In this document: positions 30,839 to 38,795 of the stretch, in pieces
Layout: the number at the start of each line of letters is the position of its first letter
How positions within the stretch are numbered: the first letter of the stretch is position 1
Assembly: GCF_900107665.1 (NCBI RefSeq)
Contig: NZ_FNQT01000001.1
Coordinates: forward strand, 1 to 45,496
DNA from: Haloplanus vescus
GTDB taxonomy: Archaea > Halobacteriota > Halobacteria > Halobacteriales > Haloferacaceae
Direction of reading: 5' to 3'
DNA length: 45,496 nt
Position numbers and translations under genes: made by a program
The notes under the pieces: generated by a model
Told to the model about the DNA's origin: nothing
The model's database searches: none
What the model saw: only the letters and a program-made list of their open reading frames with translations

Positions 30839-31390
30839 TCAGGGCCACTTGATGCCACAGCCACGCGACGGGCCGGGGTCGATGTCGACCGCTTCGCCCG
30901 CACGGACCGAATCGATGGCCTGCCGGATGTAGAACTCGGTCGCCTCTTCGTCCGGGCCCATCGCGTCGTCGAGGCGGCCGTGGTAGGCGAGGCGATACTC
31001 GCCGTCCTCGCGCCGGAAGAGGAAGGGGTCGGGGGTGCAGACGGCGCCGTAGGCTCGCGCCACGTCCGCCGACTCGTCGCGGAGGTACGCGTCGTAGGCG
31101 ACGCGGCCCGTCTCGACGAACTCCTGCATCTTCTCGACGGAGTCCTCGGGGTACTCCTCGGCGTCGTTGGCGTTGATGCCGACGACGGTCACGTCGTCCT
31201 CGCGTGCCACGTCGTTGAGCAAGTCGAACTTCGCCTGCGCGTACGGGCAGTGGTTACACGTGAACACGACGAGCAAGGCGTCGGTGTCGAAGGAGTCGAG
31301 CGTGTACGTCTCGCCGTCGACGCCGGGCAGTTCGAAGTCGGGCGCGGCGTCGCCCGTCTCGAGTTCGGAGTCGGACTCTTGGAGTGCCAT
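30839..31390 (-). CDS. Thioredoxin-like redoxin (AhpC/TSA-type) family protein
   Basis: This 183-residue soluble protein of the thioredoxin fold begins with the redoxin start GDAAPDFELPGVDGE and has a CxxC-type pair Cys45-N-H-Cys48 in VVFTCNHCPYAQAKF. The next conserved blocks are DDVTVVGINANDAEEYPED and a cis-proline region CTPDPFLFR. The CNHCPY motif is typical of the 'thioredoxin family protein' related to bacterial alkyl-hydroperoxide and ResA-like redoxins. It lacks an export signal, so it works in the cytoplasm in thiol redox or peroxide defence. The start used is the conserved MALQESD. Confidence 0.92.
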   Translation of the reverse strand: MALQESDSELETGDAAPDFELPGVDGETYTLDSFDTDALLVVFTCNHCPYAQAKFDLLNDVAREDDVTVVGINANDAEEYPEDSVEKMQEFVETGRVAYDAYLRDESADVARAYGAVCTPDPFLFRREDGEYRLAYHGRLDDAMGPDEEATEFYIRQAIDSVRAGEAVDIDPGPSRGCGIKWP

Positions 31391-31441
31391 ATGCGCCAAT
31401 ACGGCCGCCCCGCCCAAATACTGTGGGCCAGCGGCAACGAC

Positions 31442-31864
31442 CTACACCGACACGAGGTAGATACCGACCATCGCGAAGCCGATGCCGGCCGCTTTGCGCG
31501 CCGTCAGCGATTCGTTCAGAAAGAGGATGCCGAAGACGGAGCTGACGACGAGGAACGTGCCGAAGATGGGGACGACGGCGCTGACGGGGCCGAGCGAGAG
31601 CGCCCGGTAGTACGCGAGGATGCCGACGGCGAGGCAGACGCCCGCGAGGTAGAGATACGGCGATTTCGGATGCGTGAGATACGTCGCCACTGACTGCCCC
31701 TCGTAGAGGACGACGCCGATGGTGGCGACCACGAGCAGTCCGTTGCTGATGAGCGCGGCGACGAAGCTCGGAATCTTCGGGTCGCCCGTCGTCGCGAACC
31801 CGATCAGCGGTGCCACACCCGAGTACGACAACAGCGCCAGAATCGACCACTGGACGTAGTTCAT
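31442..31864 (-). CDS. Half-size EamA/DMT family membrane transporter
   Basis: This 140-residue membrane protein has four to five helices. Its domain has the EamA pattern: YLYLAGVCLAVGILAYYRAL, GPVSAVVPIFGTFLVVSSVF, then a final helix FAMVGIYLVSV. Full-length DMT transporters carry two such units; here only one is present, so it should act as a dimer, like small multidrug resistance proteins and paired half-EamA proteins. The substrate is unknown. CTATACT (complement of 31886-31892) is a TATA box at the right place for a leaderless start at this ATG, which excludes the longer upstream frame. Confidence 0.87.
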   Translation of the reverse strand: MNYVQWSILALLSYSGVAPLIGFATTGDPKIPSFVAALISNGLLVVATIGVVLYEGQSVATYLTHPKSPYLYLAGVCLAVGILAYYRALSLGPVSAVVPIFGTFLVVSSVFGILFLNESLTARKAAGIGFAMVGIYLVSV

Positions 31865-31987
31865 GGTCGTACGCCGCCGTGGCGACAGTATAGGATTTCG
31901 ATTCCGGTTATCGTCGTGAGTATCGTACGCCAACCAGCGTGTCGCCGCCCCGTTCGGCAATACGCCGGTAAACGGGTACGATATTCT

Positions 31988-33004
31988 CTATCGGGGCCGG
32001 TCGGCCAGCACTCGGTCGCGGAGTTCCGCCACCCCGCCGGTTCCCTGTCCCGAGACGTAGTGGCCGGCACAGGCGTTGCCCATCGCGAGGGCGACGTCCC
32101 ACTCCCACCCGGCGCCGAGCGACCGAGCGAGGCCCCCGCTGAATCGGTCACCCGCGCCCGTCTCGGTCAGCGTGCGCTCCGTTTCGAGCGTCGGCACCGA
32201 CACGCGGCCGTCCGGCGTCGTCGCCGTCGCGGCGTCGACGCCGTGGACGACGACGCCCGCCGCGGACGCCGCCGCCCGAATCGCGTCCAGTGCCGCCGCG
32301 CTCGTCGGGTCGGCGTCCCCGCGGTCCACAGTCTCGGCCAATCGCCCCGCCTCGTCTTCGTTCACGCTCAACACGGTGTCGTAGGCGCCGTCCAGTCGTT
32401 CGAGGGCGTCGAGCAAGTCGCCCGCTTGCGCCGTCGAGATGGGGCCCGGGTCGACACAGAACACGTTCCCGTCCGGGTCGCGCGCTGCAATCTCGTCGAA
32501 CGCCGACCCCAGTCCCGGCACCGACGCCCAGTTGGTGCAACAGAGCGCATCGCGTTCGAGGAAGGTGTCGAGTCGTTCGCCGAGTGCGGCCCGTAGCTCC
32601 GCGAACGACCACGTTTCGAGGTCGGCGGACTCCTCGACGAACATCACGTCGTCGGCATCGAAGAGGGTGACGTGAACGCTCGCGGGCGCCCCCATCGACA
32701 CCGTCTCGAAGTCGAAGTCGAAGACGGCGTGGTCGAGATGGCCCGCGAGGCAGACGTCGTCGCCGAGCGCCGCCGCCTGTCGGGCCGCGTTCACCGACTG
32801 GCCGCCCGCGTCGGTCGCAACGTGGTCGCGGACGAACGAGTCGCGTCCAGCGGTGATTTCGGCGGCGAACGCCTCCCGCGAGTCGACCGACGACTCGCCG
32901 GCCCGGATGCGGTGGTAGTCGTCGACGCTCCCGTCGGGGAAGGCGCCGACGCGAACTGGGTCGAGTGGAGTCGACAGACGGTCGGCGAGTTCGTCGTACG
33001 GCAT
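31988..33004 (-). CDS. PfkB-family carbohydrate kinase
   Basis: The 338-residue sugar/nucleoside kinase of the ribokinase fold has a substrate-side GG motif, DAGGQSVNAARQAAALG (65-81), and the PfkB signature 2, TLTETGAGDRFSGG (278-290), with catalytic base Asp286. In haloarchaea such kinases include 2-keto-3-deoxygluconate kinase, fructokinase and sugar kinases of unknown substrate; here neither neighbours nor motifs decide it. No pathway gene adjoins it. The intervening 123 bases to the EamA gene contain that gene's promoter. Confidence 0.9.
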   Translation of the reverse strand: MPYDELADRLSTPLDPVRVGAFPDGSVDDYHRIRAGESSVDSREAFAAEITAGRDSFVRDHVATDAGGQSVNAARQAAALGDDVCLAGHLDHAVFDFDFETVSMGAPASVHVTLFDADDVMFVEESADLETWSFAELRAALGERLDTFLERDALCCTNWASVPGLGSAFDEIAARDPDGNVFCVDPGPISTAQAGDLLDALERLDGAYDTVLSVNEDEAGRLAETVDRGDADPTSAAALDAIRAAASAAGVVVHGVDAATATTPDGRVSVPTLETERTLTETGAGDRFSGGLARSLGAGWEWDVALAMGNACAGHYVSGQGTGGVAELRDRVLADRPR

Positions 33005-33046
33005 TCGCCCTGCCGTAGCGGGGGTGGGCGCAAAACTCCGTGGGTT

Positions 33047-33904
33047 CTACCCGACCCAGATGGAGGTGAAGGCGTCGAAGAAGTCCTCGTCGGTCGCCAC
33101 CAGTCGGTGCGTGAGTCGGAGGTCCTCCGCCCGGTCGCCCACGTCGTCGACGAACTCGTCGACGCGGGTGCGATACGTCTCGGCCAAGCGACCGCCGAAG
33201 TAGGTTCGGCGCGAGCGGTCCGTCTCCAAATCTTCGAAGATGGTGTCGCCAGCCACGTCGGGGTCGAGTTCGTCCGGCGAGAGCACCTGCACGAGGACGA
33301 CTTCGTTGCCTGCGAGCGAGGCCAGTCCCGTCTCGAGGCCGTCGAGGTCACCGATGCCGTCGGTGACGACGACGACGAGCGACCGGGACCGAATCGACGA
33401 TGCGTACTCCGTCAGCGCCGTCTCGAAGTCCGTCTCGCCGTCGACCGCCGATTCGTTGAGGCGGTCGATGAGCGCCAACACCTCGCCGCGGGTCGACTTC
33501 CCCGTGTCGATGCGCTCGTGGCGCTCCCGAAACAGCGAGAAGCGGAAGTCGTCGTGGGCTTCGGCGACGAGATATGCGTAGCCGAGGCCGAGTTTGGCGC
33601 CGAAGTCGAACTTGCGTTCGTCCCCGTCGCCGAAGTCCATCGACGCACTCGCGTCGAGGAGGACGTGGACCGTCAGGTTGCGCTCCTCCTCGAACTGCTT
33701 GATGTAGAACTCCTCCGTGCGGGCGTAGAGCCGCCAGTCGATGAGTCGCGTGTCGTCGCCGGGGGCGTAGCGGCGGTAGTCGCTGAAGGTCAGTCCCTCG
33801 CCGACGTTCGGCGACTCCTGTTCCCCCTTCTTTATCGCCGTCGTCTGCTGGTCCAGCGACGCCTCGAAGCGGCCGAGTTCGTCGAGGAAGTCGGGGTCTA
33901 TCAT
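33047..33904 (-). CDS. DUF58 domain protein of the MoxR complex
   Basis: This 285-residue protein has the DUF58 hallmark PGDDTRLIDWRLYARTEEFYIK (48-69) and then a von Willebrand-type domain with a MIDAS motif DASASMD (84-90). DUF58 proteins act with the AAA+ ATPase MoxR, probably as cofactors that deliver substrates or metal. It overlaps the moxR gene by four bases and is the last gene of the six-gene locus on the minus strand. Cytoplasmic, no signal. Confidence 0.93.
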   Translation of the reverse strand: MIDPDFLDELGRFEASLDQQTTAIKKGEQESPNVGEGLTFSDYRRYAPGDDTRLIDWRLYARTEEFYIKQFEEERNLTVHVLLDASASMDFGDGDERKFDFGAKLGLGYAYLVAEAHDDFRFSLFRERHERIDTGKSTRGEVLALIDRLNESAVDGETDFETALTEYASSIRSRSLVVVVTDGIGDLDGLETGLASLAGNEVVLVQVLSPDELDPDVAGDTIFEDLETDRSRRTYFGGRLAETYRTRVDEFVDDVGDRAEDLRLTHRLVATDEDFFDAFTSIWVG

Positions 33905-34854
33905 ACCTCGTCGACGAGGTCGGCGATGACGTCGTCGGTCGTCAGTCCCTCACGCTCCGCGCGGAAATCGAGGAGGATGCGGTGCCGGAGGACCGGCGGC
34001 GCCATCGCCTCCACGTCCTCCCACGAGACGTGGTTGCGGCCGTGGAGGAACGCCCGCGCCTTCGCGGTGAGCACCAGTCCCATGCTCGCGCGCGGACTCG
34101 CGCCGAATTCGACCGTCTCCGCCTCGCGAGTCGCTCGCACCAACTGAATCGCCCGGTCACGCACGTCGTCGGCGATGGGCACCTCACGGACGAGCGACTG
34201 AATCTGCCGTATCTCCTCGCGCGTGAGTACCTTCTCGACCGGCGGGACCGACCCGCCGCCGCCTTCGGTGTAGAGTCGGACGATGTCCTGTTCCTCCTCG
34301 TAGGAGGGGTAATCGAGGACGAGCTTCAGGAGGAAGCGGTCCGTCTGGGCCTCAGGCAGTGGGTACGTCCCCTCCTGGTCGATGGGGTTCTGGGTCGCGA
34401 GGACGAAGAAGGGCCGCGGGAGGTCGTAGGTCTCACCGGCCGCCGTCACCTGCTTTTCCTGCATTGCTTCGAGCAACGCCGCCTGTGTCTTCGGCGTCGC
34501 GCGGTTGATTTCGTCGGCGAGGACGACGTTCGCGAAGATGGGACCTTTCTCGAAGACGAACTCGCGGTTCCCCTCCGACTCCCGGATGATTTCGGTACCC
34601 GTGATGTCCGAGGGCATCAGGTCGGGCGTGTTCTGCACCCGCGAGAAGTCGAGGTCGGTCACGTCCGCGACGGTCCGGACCATCGTCGTCTTCCCGAGAC
34701 CGGGGTTGCTTTCGAGGAGGGCGTTCCCGTCCGCGAGGATGCAGACGAGGAGGCGTTCGAGCACCTCGTGTTGGCCGACGATGCGCTTGCCGACCTCCTC
34801 GCGGACGCCTTCGAGTCGTTGCTGTAGCCGGTCGATGTCTGTGTCGTCGCTCAT
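33901..34854 (-). CDS. moxR: MoxR-family AAA+ ATPase
   Basis: The 317-residue AAA+ ATPase has Walker A SNPGLGKTT (49-57), Walker B VVLADEINRA (110-119), sensor 1 in VLATQNPIDQEGTYPLPEAQ and an arginine-finger region TDRFLLK. MoxR proteins are chaperone-like ATPases that insert metal or remodel VWA-domain proteins. It overlaps both neighbours by four bases (DUF58 downstream, the membrane DUF upstream). The start is the conserved MSDDTDIDRL. Confidence 0.95.
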   Translation of the reverse strand: MSDDTDIDRLQQRLEGVREEVGKRIVGQHEVLERLLVCILADGNALLESNPGLGKTTMVRTVADVTDLDFSRVQNTPDLMPSDITGTEIIRESEGNREFVFEKGPIFANVVLADEINRATPKTQAALLEAMQEKQVTAAGETYDLPRPFFVLATQNPIDQEGTYPLPEAQTDRFLLKLVLDYPSYEEEQDIVRLYTEGGGGSVPPVEKVLTREEIRQIQSLVREVPIADDVRDRAIQLVRATREAETVEFGASPRASMGLVLTAKARAFLHGRNHVSWEDVEAMAPPVLRHRILLDFRAEREGLTTDDVIADLVDEV

Positions 34855-35783
34855 TCGTCGTCGGTCTCCTCTCGTATCCGCAGGTTGTACTCTCGAATCA
34901 GCTCCGCGTCTTCCAGTTGCTCGCTCTCGGTGTAGCCCGCCCGCTGGCTCTCGACGGTGTCTGCCCCCGCGAACCCGCTGTCCTCGTAGGCCGTCGCCGA
35001 CGCGTCCGTCCCGCCGCCGCTCCCCGATCCGCTGGTGTCGATGGTTGTGTCGAGGTCCTCCTCGCCCTCCGGAACGTCCTCGGGTTCCCCGAGGATGGAC
35101 GACCCGTCCTGCAGACCGCCGTACTCCGTGTCGGTGCCGCCGTCCGGGGCCGTCGCTCCCGGCTGTGGTCCGAGGCCGGCAATCGAGAGGTCGACGACCG
35201 CCAACTGAATCGTCCCCACGCTCAGCGCCGTGATGAGGAGGACGGATACCGCGATGCGGCGCAGGTCGAGCAAGCCAATGCTTGAGGACTGCTTGAGGTC
35301 ATCGAGGACGCCCTCGTAGAGCCGCCGGGCCATCCGGGAGTGACGGTCCGCGCGAACCGCGTCGCGGGCGGTCCGGAGCGACTCCGCGAGTTCGGGATTC
35401 GCCGCCTCGAACTGCTCGACGAGGGGGCGCCGGACCCGCAACGCCACGTCGGCGCCGAAGACGAGGCAGCCGACGGCGACGCCGACGACGGCGGCGCTCG
35501 ACACCGTCGGCTCCGCGAGCGTGATGCCCGCCGTCTCGCGCAGGACGCGACGGACCGCCTCGGGAATCGGCACGCGGGCCGGGAGGCCCGGCACGCCGCC
35601 CAGCACCGTCACGAGAAGGTTCGCGAGCAGCGTCGCCAGCGTCGCGTCGACGATGGCGTAGATGACCGCCACCTTCCACCCCTCGCGTCGAATCTCTCGG
35701 AGCGCGCGGCGTATGCGTTGCATCTCGGCCGGGTCGTCCGCAGACTCTGAGTCACTTCTTTCGGTGGTCGTTGCGCCGGCCAT
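34851..35783 (-). CDS. Membrane protein of the MoxR locus (possibly DUF7502)
   Basis: This 310-residue protein has two helices in the first third (about 35-55 and 95-115) and one near 185-205, with a cytoplasmic segment RVRRPLVEQFEAANPELAES between them. A long Gly/Asp/Glu-rich, low-complexity region (about 215-290) precedes a C-terminal YTESEQLEDAELIREYNL. I recall such proteins beside haloarchaeal moxR as a DUF but have no function for them. Longer in-frame starts would run back into the coiled-coil gene, so MAGATTTERS is used. It overlaps moxR by four bases and lies one base from the upstream coiled-coil gene. It may anchor the MoxR complex to the membrane. Confidence 0.75.
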   Translation of the reverse strand: MAGATTTERSDSESADDPAEMQRIRRALREIRREGWKVAVIYAIVDATLATLLANLLVTVLGGVPGLPARVPIPEAVRRVLRETAGITLAEPTVSSAAVVGVAVGCLVFGADVALRVRRPLVEQFEAANPELAESLRTARDAVRADRHSRMARRLYEGVLDDLKQSSSIGLLDLRRIAVSVLLITALSVGTIQLAVVDLSIAGLGPQPGATAPDGGTDTEYGGLQDGSSILGEPEDVPEGEEDLDTTIDTSGSGSGGGTDASATAYEDSGFAGADTVESQRAGYTESEQLEDAELIREYNLRIREETDDE

Positions 35784-35784
35784 A

Positions 35785-36423
35785 TCAGCACTCACTCGGT
35801 TTGGTCTCGTTCGGTGGGATGGCAGCACAGGCCTCCGCGAGTGCATCTCGAAGTTGCTCGTTTTCTTGTCGGAGTTGTTCGTTCCTTGTCCGTAGTTCGC
35901 TGACATCAGATTCGAGCCGGTTCACTTCGTCGCTCAGTTCGTCCACGTCCTGCTGGAGGTCGTCGCGCTCCGCGCGCAGGTCCTGGTTGGTGGATTCGAG
36001 GTTGTTGGCCCTCGTTTGCAGCTCCTGATTCCGGTCTTCCAAGGTTTCGACGCGACCCTCCAGCTCTTGGACGCGATTCTGGGCGGCTTGGAGGTCCTGC
36101 CGGGTCGAAGACAGTTCGTCTTCCGTCGACTCTAGCTGTCCCTCGGTCTCTTCGAGATTCTCCGACACCTGCCCGACGTCGCTCCGGGTGGTTTCGAGGC
36201 TCTCGTTCAGCTCGCGCAGGCGTTCGCGCGTCGCTTGGAGCTCCTGTCGCGTCTCTTCGAGGTCCTCGCGCAGCTGTTCGTTCCGCTGTTCCAGGTCGCT
36301 GTTCTCGGAGTCGAGTTGCTCGACCGACTCTTGGTAGTAGAGCGTCGCACCTGCCGTGCCCGCGACGGACACGCAGACGAGGAGGGCGAGCGCCAGATTA
36401 ATCGACCGACCGATGAGGCTCAT
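35785..36423 (-). CDS. Membrane-anchored coiled-coil protein
   Basis: This 212-residue protein has an N-terminal membrane anchor (about 8-30, INLALALLVCVSVAGTAGAT). About 165 residues of nearly unbroken heptad coiled coil follow, rich in Glu, Gln, Arg, Leu and Asp (for example EQRNEQLREDLEETRQELQA). It ends with a short tail EACAAIPPNETKPSEC containing two of its three cysteines. The rod should project from the membrane and tie partners together. It overlaps the upstream VWA gene by four bases and so belongs to the complex. I do not recall this type of protein as a constant member of MoxR loci, which makes it worth noting. No enzymatic motif is seen. Confidence 0.8.
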   Translation of the reverse strand: MSLIGRSINLALALLVCVSVAGTAGATLYYQESVEQLDSENSDLEQRNEQLREDLEETRQELQATRERLRELNESLETTRSDVGQVSENLEETEGQLESTEDELSSTRQDLQAAQNRVQELEGRVETLEDRNQELQTRANNLESTNQDLRAERDDLQQDVDELSDEVNRLESDVSELRTRNEQLRQENEQLRDALAEACAAIPPNETKPSEC

Positions 36424-38795
36424 GGGAGACCACTCTCCCTGCTCGTACGCCCGTTGTACACTTGAAGCCGCCGGACGACCACCTCGGTCACGAAGAGGAG
36501 GAGCGCGGCGACCACGAACGCCCAGTCCCACGTCTGCCGAACGTCTCGGACGCGCGTCGACTGCTGGCGGGCGAACGCGGCGATTTGGGCGGTCTGCCCG
36601 CGGTCGAATCGCTGCCCGCCCGTCGACCGCACGGCCTCGGTCAGCGCCGTCGACGTGCCGAAACCCGCGTACTCCGCGTGGGCGTTCGCGGCGTACGTCG
36701 CACCCGCGGCGTCGTGGAAGCCGACCTCCGTCGGCGTCACCTGCGCCCGATAGACGCCGTCGTCGACGGCGCTGAACGTGAGGGTCGTCCCGCTCGGCGG
36801 GCGCTCGCCGCGGTAGACGACGGTCGTCGGCTGGCCGATGCGAGTGTCCGACACGTCCGTCACGCCCGAAGCCTTGCGCTCGGGGTCGCCGATGGCGTAG
36901 TTGACCGACTTCGAGACGAGCAGGGAGTCGGGGCGCTGGAGCAAGCCGTCGAGGCCGCCGTCCGAACCGTACGTGGTGATGGTGGCGACCCGCCCCAGTC
37001 CGTACCGCCACGAGGCGACAGCGGGCGTGCCGTCCGGCGTGGCGACGAGGAAGTTCGCGCCGGGGCGCATCGACACGTCGTTGACCTGCCCGGGGTTGGA
37101 TTCGAGCGTGACGCCGCTGGTGATGAAGTGACTCGAATCGACGACGGTGAGGCCATCGCCCTGGAACTGGCGGCTCCCGCCGCCGAACAGGAGTCGCAGG
37201 CGGTCCGTCTCGTTGGCGCGGAAGTAGTTGCCGCCGGACTCCTCCGCGACCCGCCGGAGGACGCGTTCGTTGACGTTCCGTCCGGCGCCGATGGCGACGA
37301 CCTGAATCCCCTGCCGGCCGAGCGTGCTCGCCACCACGTCCGACCGACTCTCCGTGTCGGCGCCGTCGCTGATGAGGATAATCGTCCCGCGCTGGCCGCC
37401 GAGCATCTCCTCGGCGCCACGGAGGCCGTTGGCGATGTTGGTTGCGCCGCCCGCCCGCAGTCGGCGGATGCGGTCCTCGACGGTGTCGCGATTCTGACTC
37501 AGGGTGGCTGGCTCGACGACGCTGTACGCCTGGTGGTTGAAGCCGACGACGCCGACGGTGTTCTCGTCGTCGAGCTGCGAGAGGGCGTCGAGGGCGATGG
37601 CTTTCTGTACCTCCATGCCCGTCCCTGCGCTCCCGGAGACGTCGACGAGCATGACGATGCGCGCGCTCCCCGGCGTGGACTCGCCGAACGTGACTGGGAG
37701 CGTCGCGGCGATGGAGGAGTTGGCGTAGCCGCCGTTCTCGAAGCTGTTGGGCCCGCCGGCGACCAGCAGTCCGCCGCCGTCGATGACGAATCGCTGGAGT
37801 TCGTCCACGTTCCCCATGTCGTCGGCGGCGACGTTCTGCACGACGACGGCGTAGTAGGGGTCGAGGTTCGACGGCACCGACTCGGCCGTCTCCACGTCGT
37901 AGAGTTCGTTCAGATACGGTTGGAGGGAGTAGTTGCCTCGCGAGACGTAGAGGATTCGGGGTTGTTCGACGACGCGGACGGTCTTCAGCGCCCGGTCGTT
38001 CTGCGAGTACACGTCGTCCCCGTCGATTTCGGCCGTCACTTCGTGGTCGCCCGTCGACTCGAAGGTGTGGTCGACCGAGACGCTCCCCTCGCCCTCGGCA
38101 ATCTGTTCCGTGGCGACCGGTTGTCCGTCGATTTCGACGCTCACCGTCACCGGATTGCTGGTCTGGACGCCCTCGACCTGCACCAGAAAGCTGCTCTCGA
38201 CGCCGACGCTGGCCTTGCTCGGTCCGGACACCGTGACGTAGCGTTCGGTCCGGGTCGGGTCGGTCCGGACGGTGCTGATGGTGGCGTTGAGCGACCGAGC
38301 GAACTCCGTCGTCTCCGTCAGGCGCTGGCCGCCCGTCACCTGCCCGTCCGAGACGACGACTACCGATCCGTTCTCGCGGAGGTTGGCCGCGATACCGTCG
38401 CCGACGCGGGAGTTCGTCCCCTGACCGATAGTCGACACCGTCACCGGGACGCCCTCACGTTCGATGTCGGCCGCGAGTCCCTCCGCGTCGACGGGCGAGA
38501 CGGCCATGCTGTCCGAGCGGTCGACGAGCAGCGAGACCGAGGGGTCGCCCTGCGTCTCCATCGTGACGACGGTGAACGGTCCCGCCGCGGCGACGACGAG
38601 GAGCGTCGCCATCACCACCCGGGAGGCGAGGAGGAGGCGCCGGCTCCGCGTCGACGCCGTCCCGCGCACCCGGTAGCGAACGAGCAGGACCAGCGCGGCG
38701 ATGACGACGGGAAGCGCCAGCAGTAGTAGGGGGCGCTCGACGCCGACGACGGTGTCACCGACCGTCGTCCGCACCGCCTGCAACGCCACCGACAT
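36420..38795 (-). CDS. Large membrane VWA protein of the MoxR complex
   Basis: This 791-residue protein has two N-terminal helices (about 23-42, 56-76), a degenerate VWA/glutamine-amidotransferase-like segment with DRSDS (92-96), an immunoglobulin-like region (about 185-275) and a GATase-like part with ILYVSRGNYSL and VAGGPNSFENGGY. A full VWA domain with MIDAS DVSGS (385-389) follows, then a distal beta region, and it ends with a membrane helix. It resembles BatB/BatA-type proteins. AGGTGACC lies 6 bases before the ATG. It overlaps both neighbours by one to four bases. Probable role: membrane-side partner whose VWA domain is remodelled by MoxR. Confidence 0.88.
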   Translation of the reverse strand: MSVALQAVRTTVGDTVVGVERPLLLLALPVVIAALVLLVRYRVRGTASTRSRRLLLASRVVMATLLVVAAAGPFTVVTMETQGDPSVSLLVDRSDSMAVSPVDAEGLAADIEREGVPVTVSTIGQGTNSRVGDGIAANLRENGSVVVVSDGQVTGGQRLTETTEFARSLNATISTVRTDPTRTERYVTVSGPSKASVGVESSFLVQVEGVQTSNPVTVSVEIDGQPVATEQIAEGEGSVSVDHTFESTGDHEVTAEIDGDDVYSQNDRALKTVRVVEQPRILYVSRGNYSLQPYLNELYDVETAESVPSNLDPYYAVVVQNVAADDMGNVDELQRFVIDGGGLLVAGGPNSFENGGYANSSIAATLPVTFGESTPGSARIVMLVDVSGSAGTGMEVQKAIALDALSQLDDENTVGVVGFNHQAYSVVEPATLSQNRDTVEDRIRRLRAGGATNIANGLRGAEEMLGGQRGTIILISDGADTESRSDVVASTLGRQGIQVVAIGAGRNVNERVLRRVAEESGGNYFRANETDRLRLLFGGGSRQFQGDGLTVVDSSHFITSGVTLESNPGQVNDVSMRPGANFLVATPDGTPAVASWRYGLGRVATITTYGSDGGLDGLLQRPDSLLVSKSVNYAIGDPERKASGVTDVSDTRIGQPTTVVYRGERPPSGTTLTFSAVDDGVYRAQVTPTEVGFHDAAGATYAANAHAEYAGFGTSTALTEAVRSTGGQRFDRGQTAQIAAFARQQSTRVRDVRQTWDWAFVVAALLLFVTEVVVRRLQVYNGRTSRESGLP

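Noticed and set aside
32672-34147. Plus-strand open frame of 491 codons over the PfkB and DUF58 genes
   Set aside because: It runs through two unrelated genes that have clear catalytic motifs on the other strand; high G+C removes stop codons by chance.
36462-38726. A plus-strand open frame of 754 codons opposite the large VWA gene
   Set aside because: Composition dominated by Arg, Asp, Gly and Val with no motif, and it lies fully within a well-supported minus-strand gene with VWA motifs.
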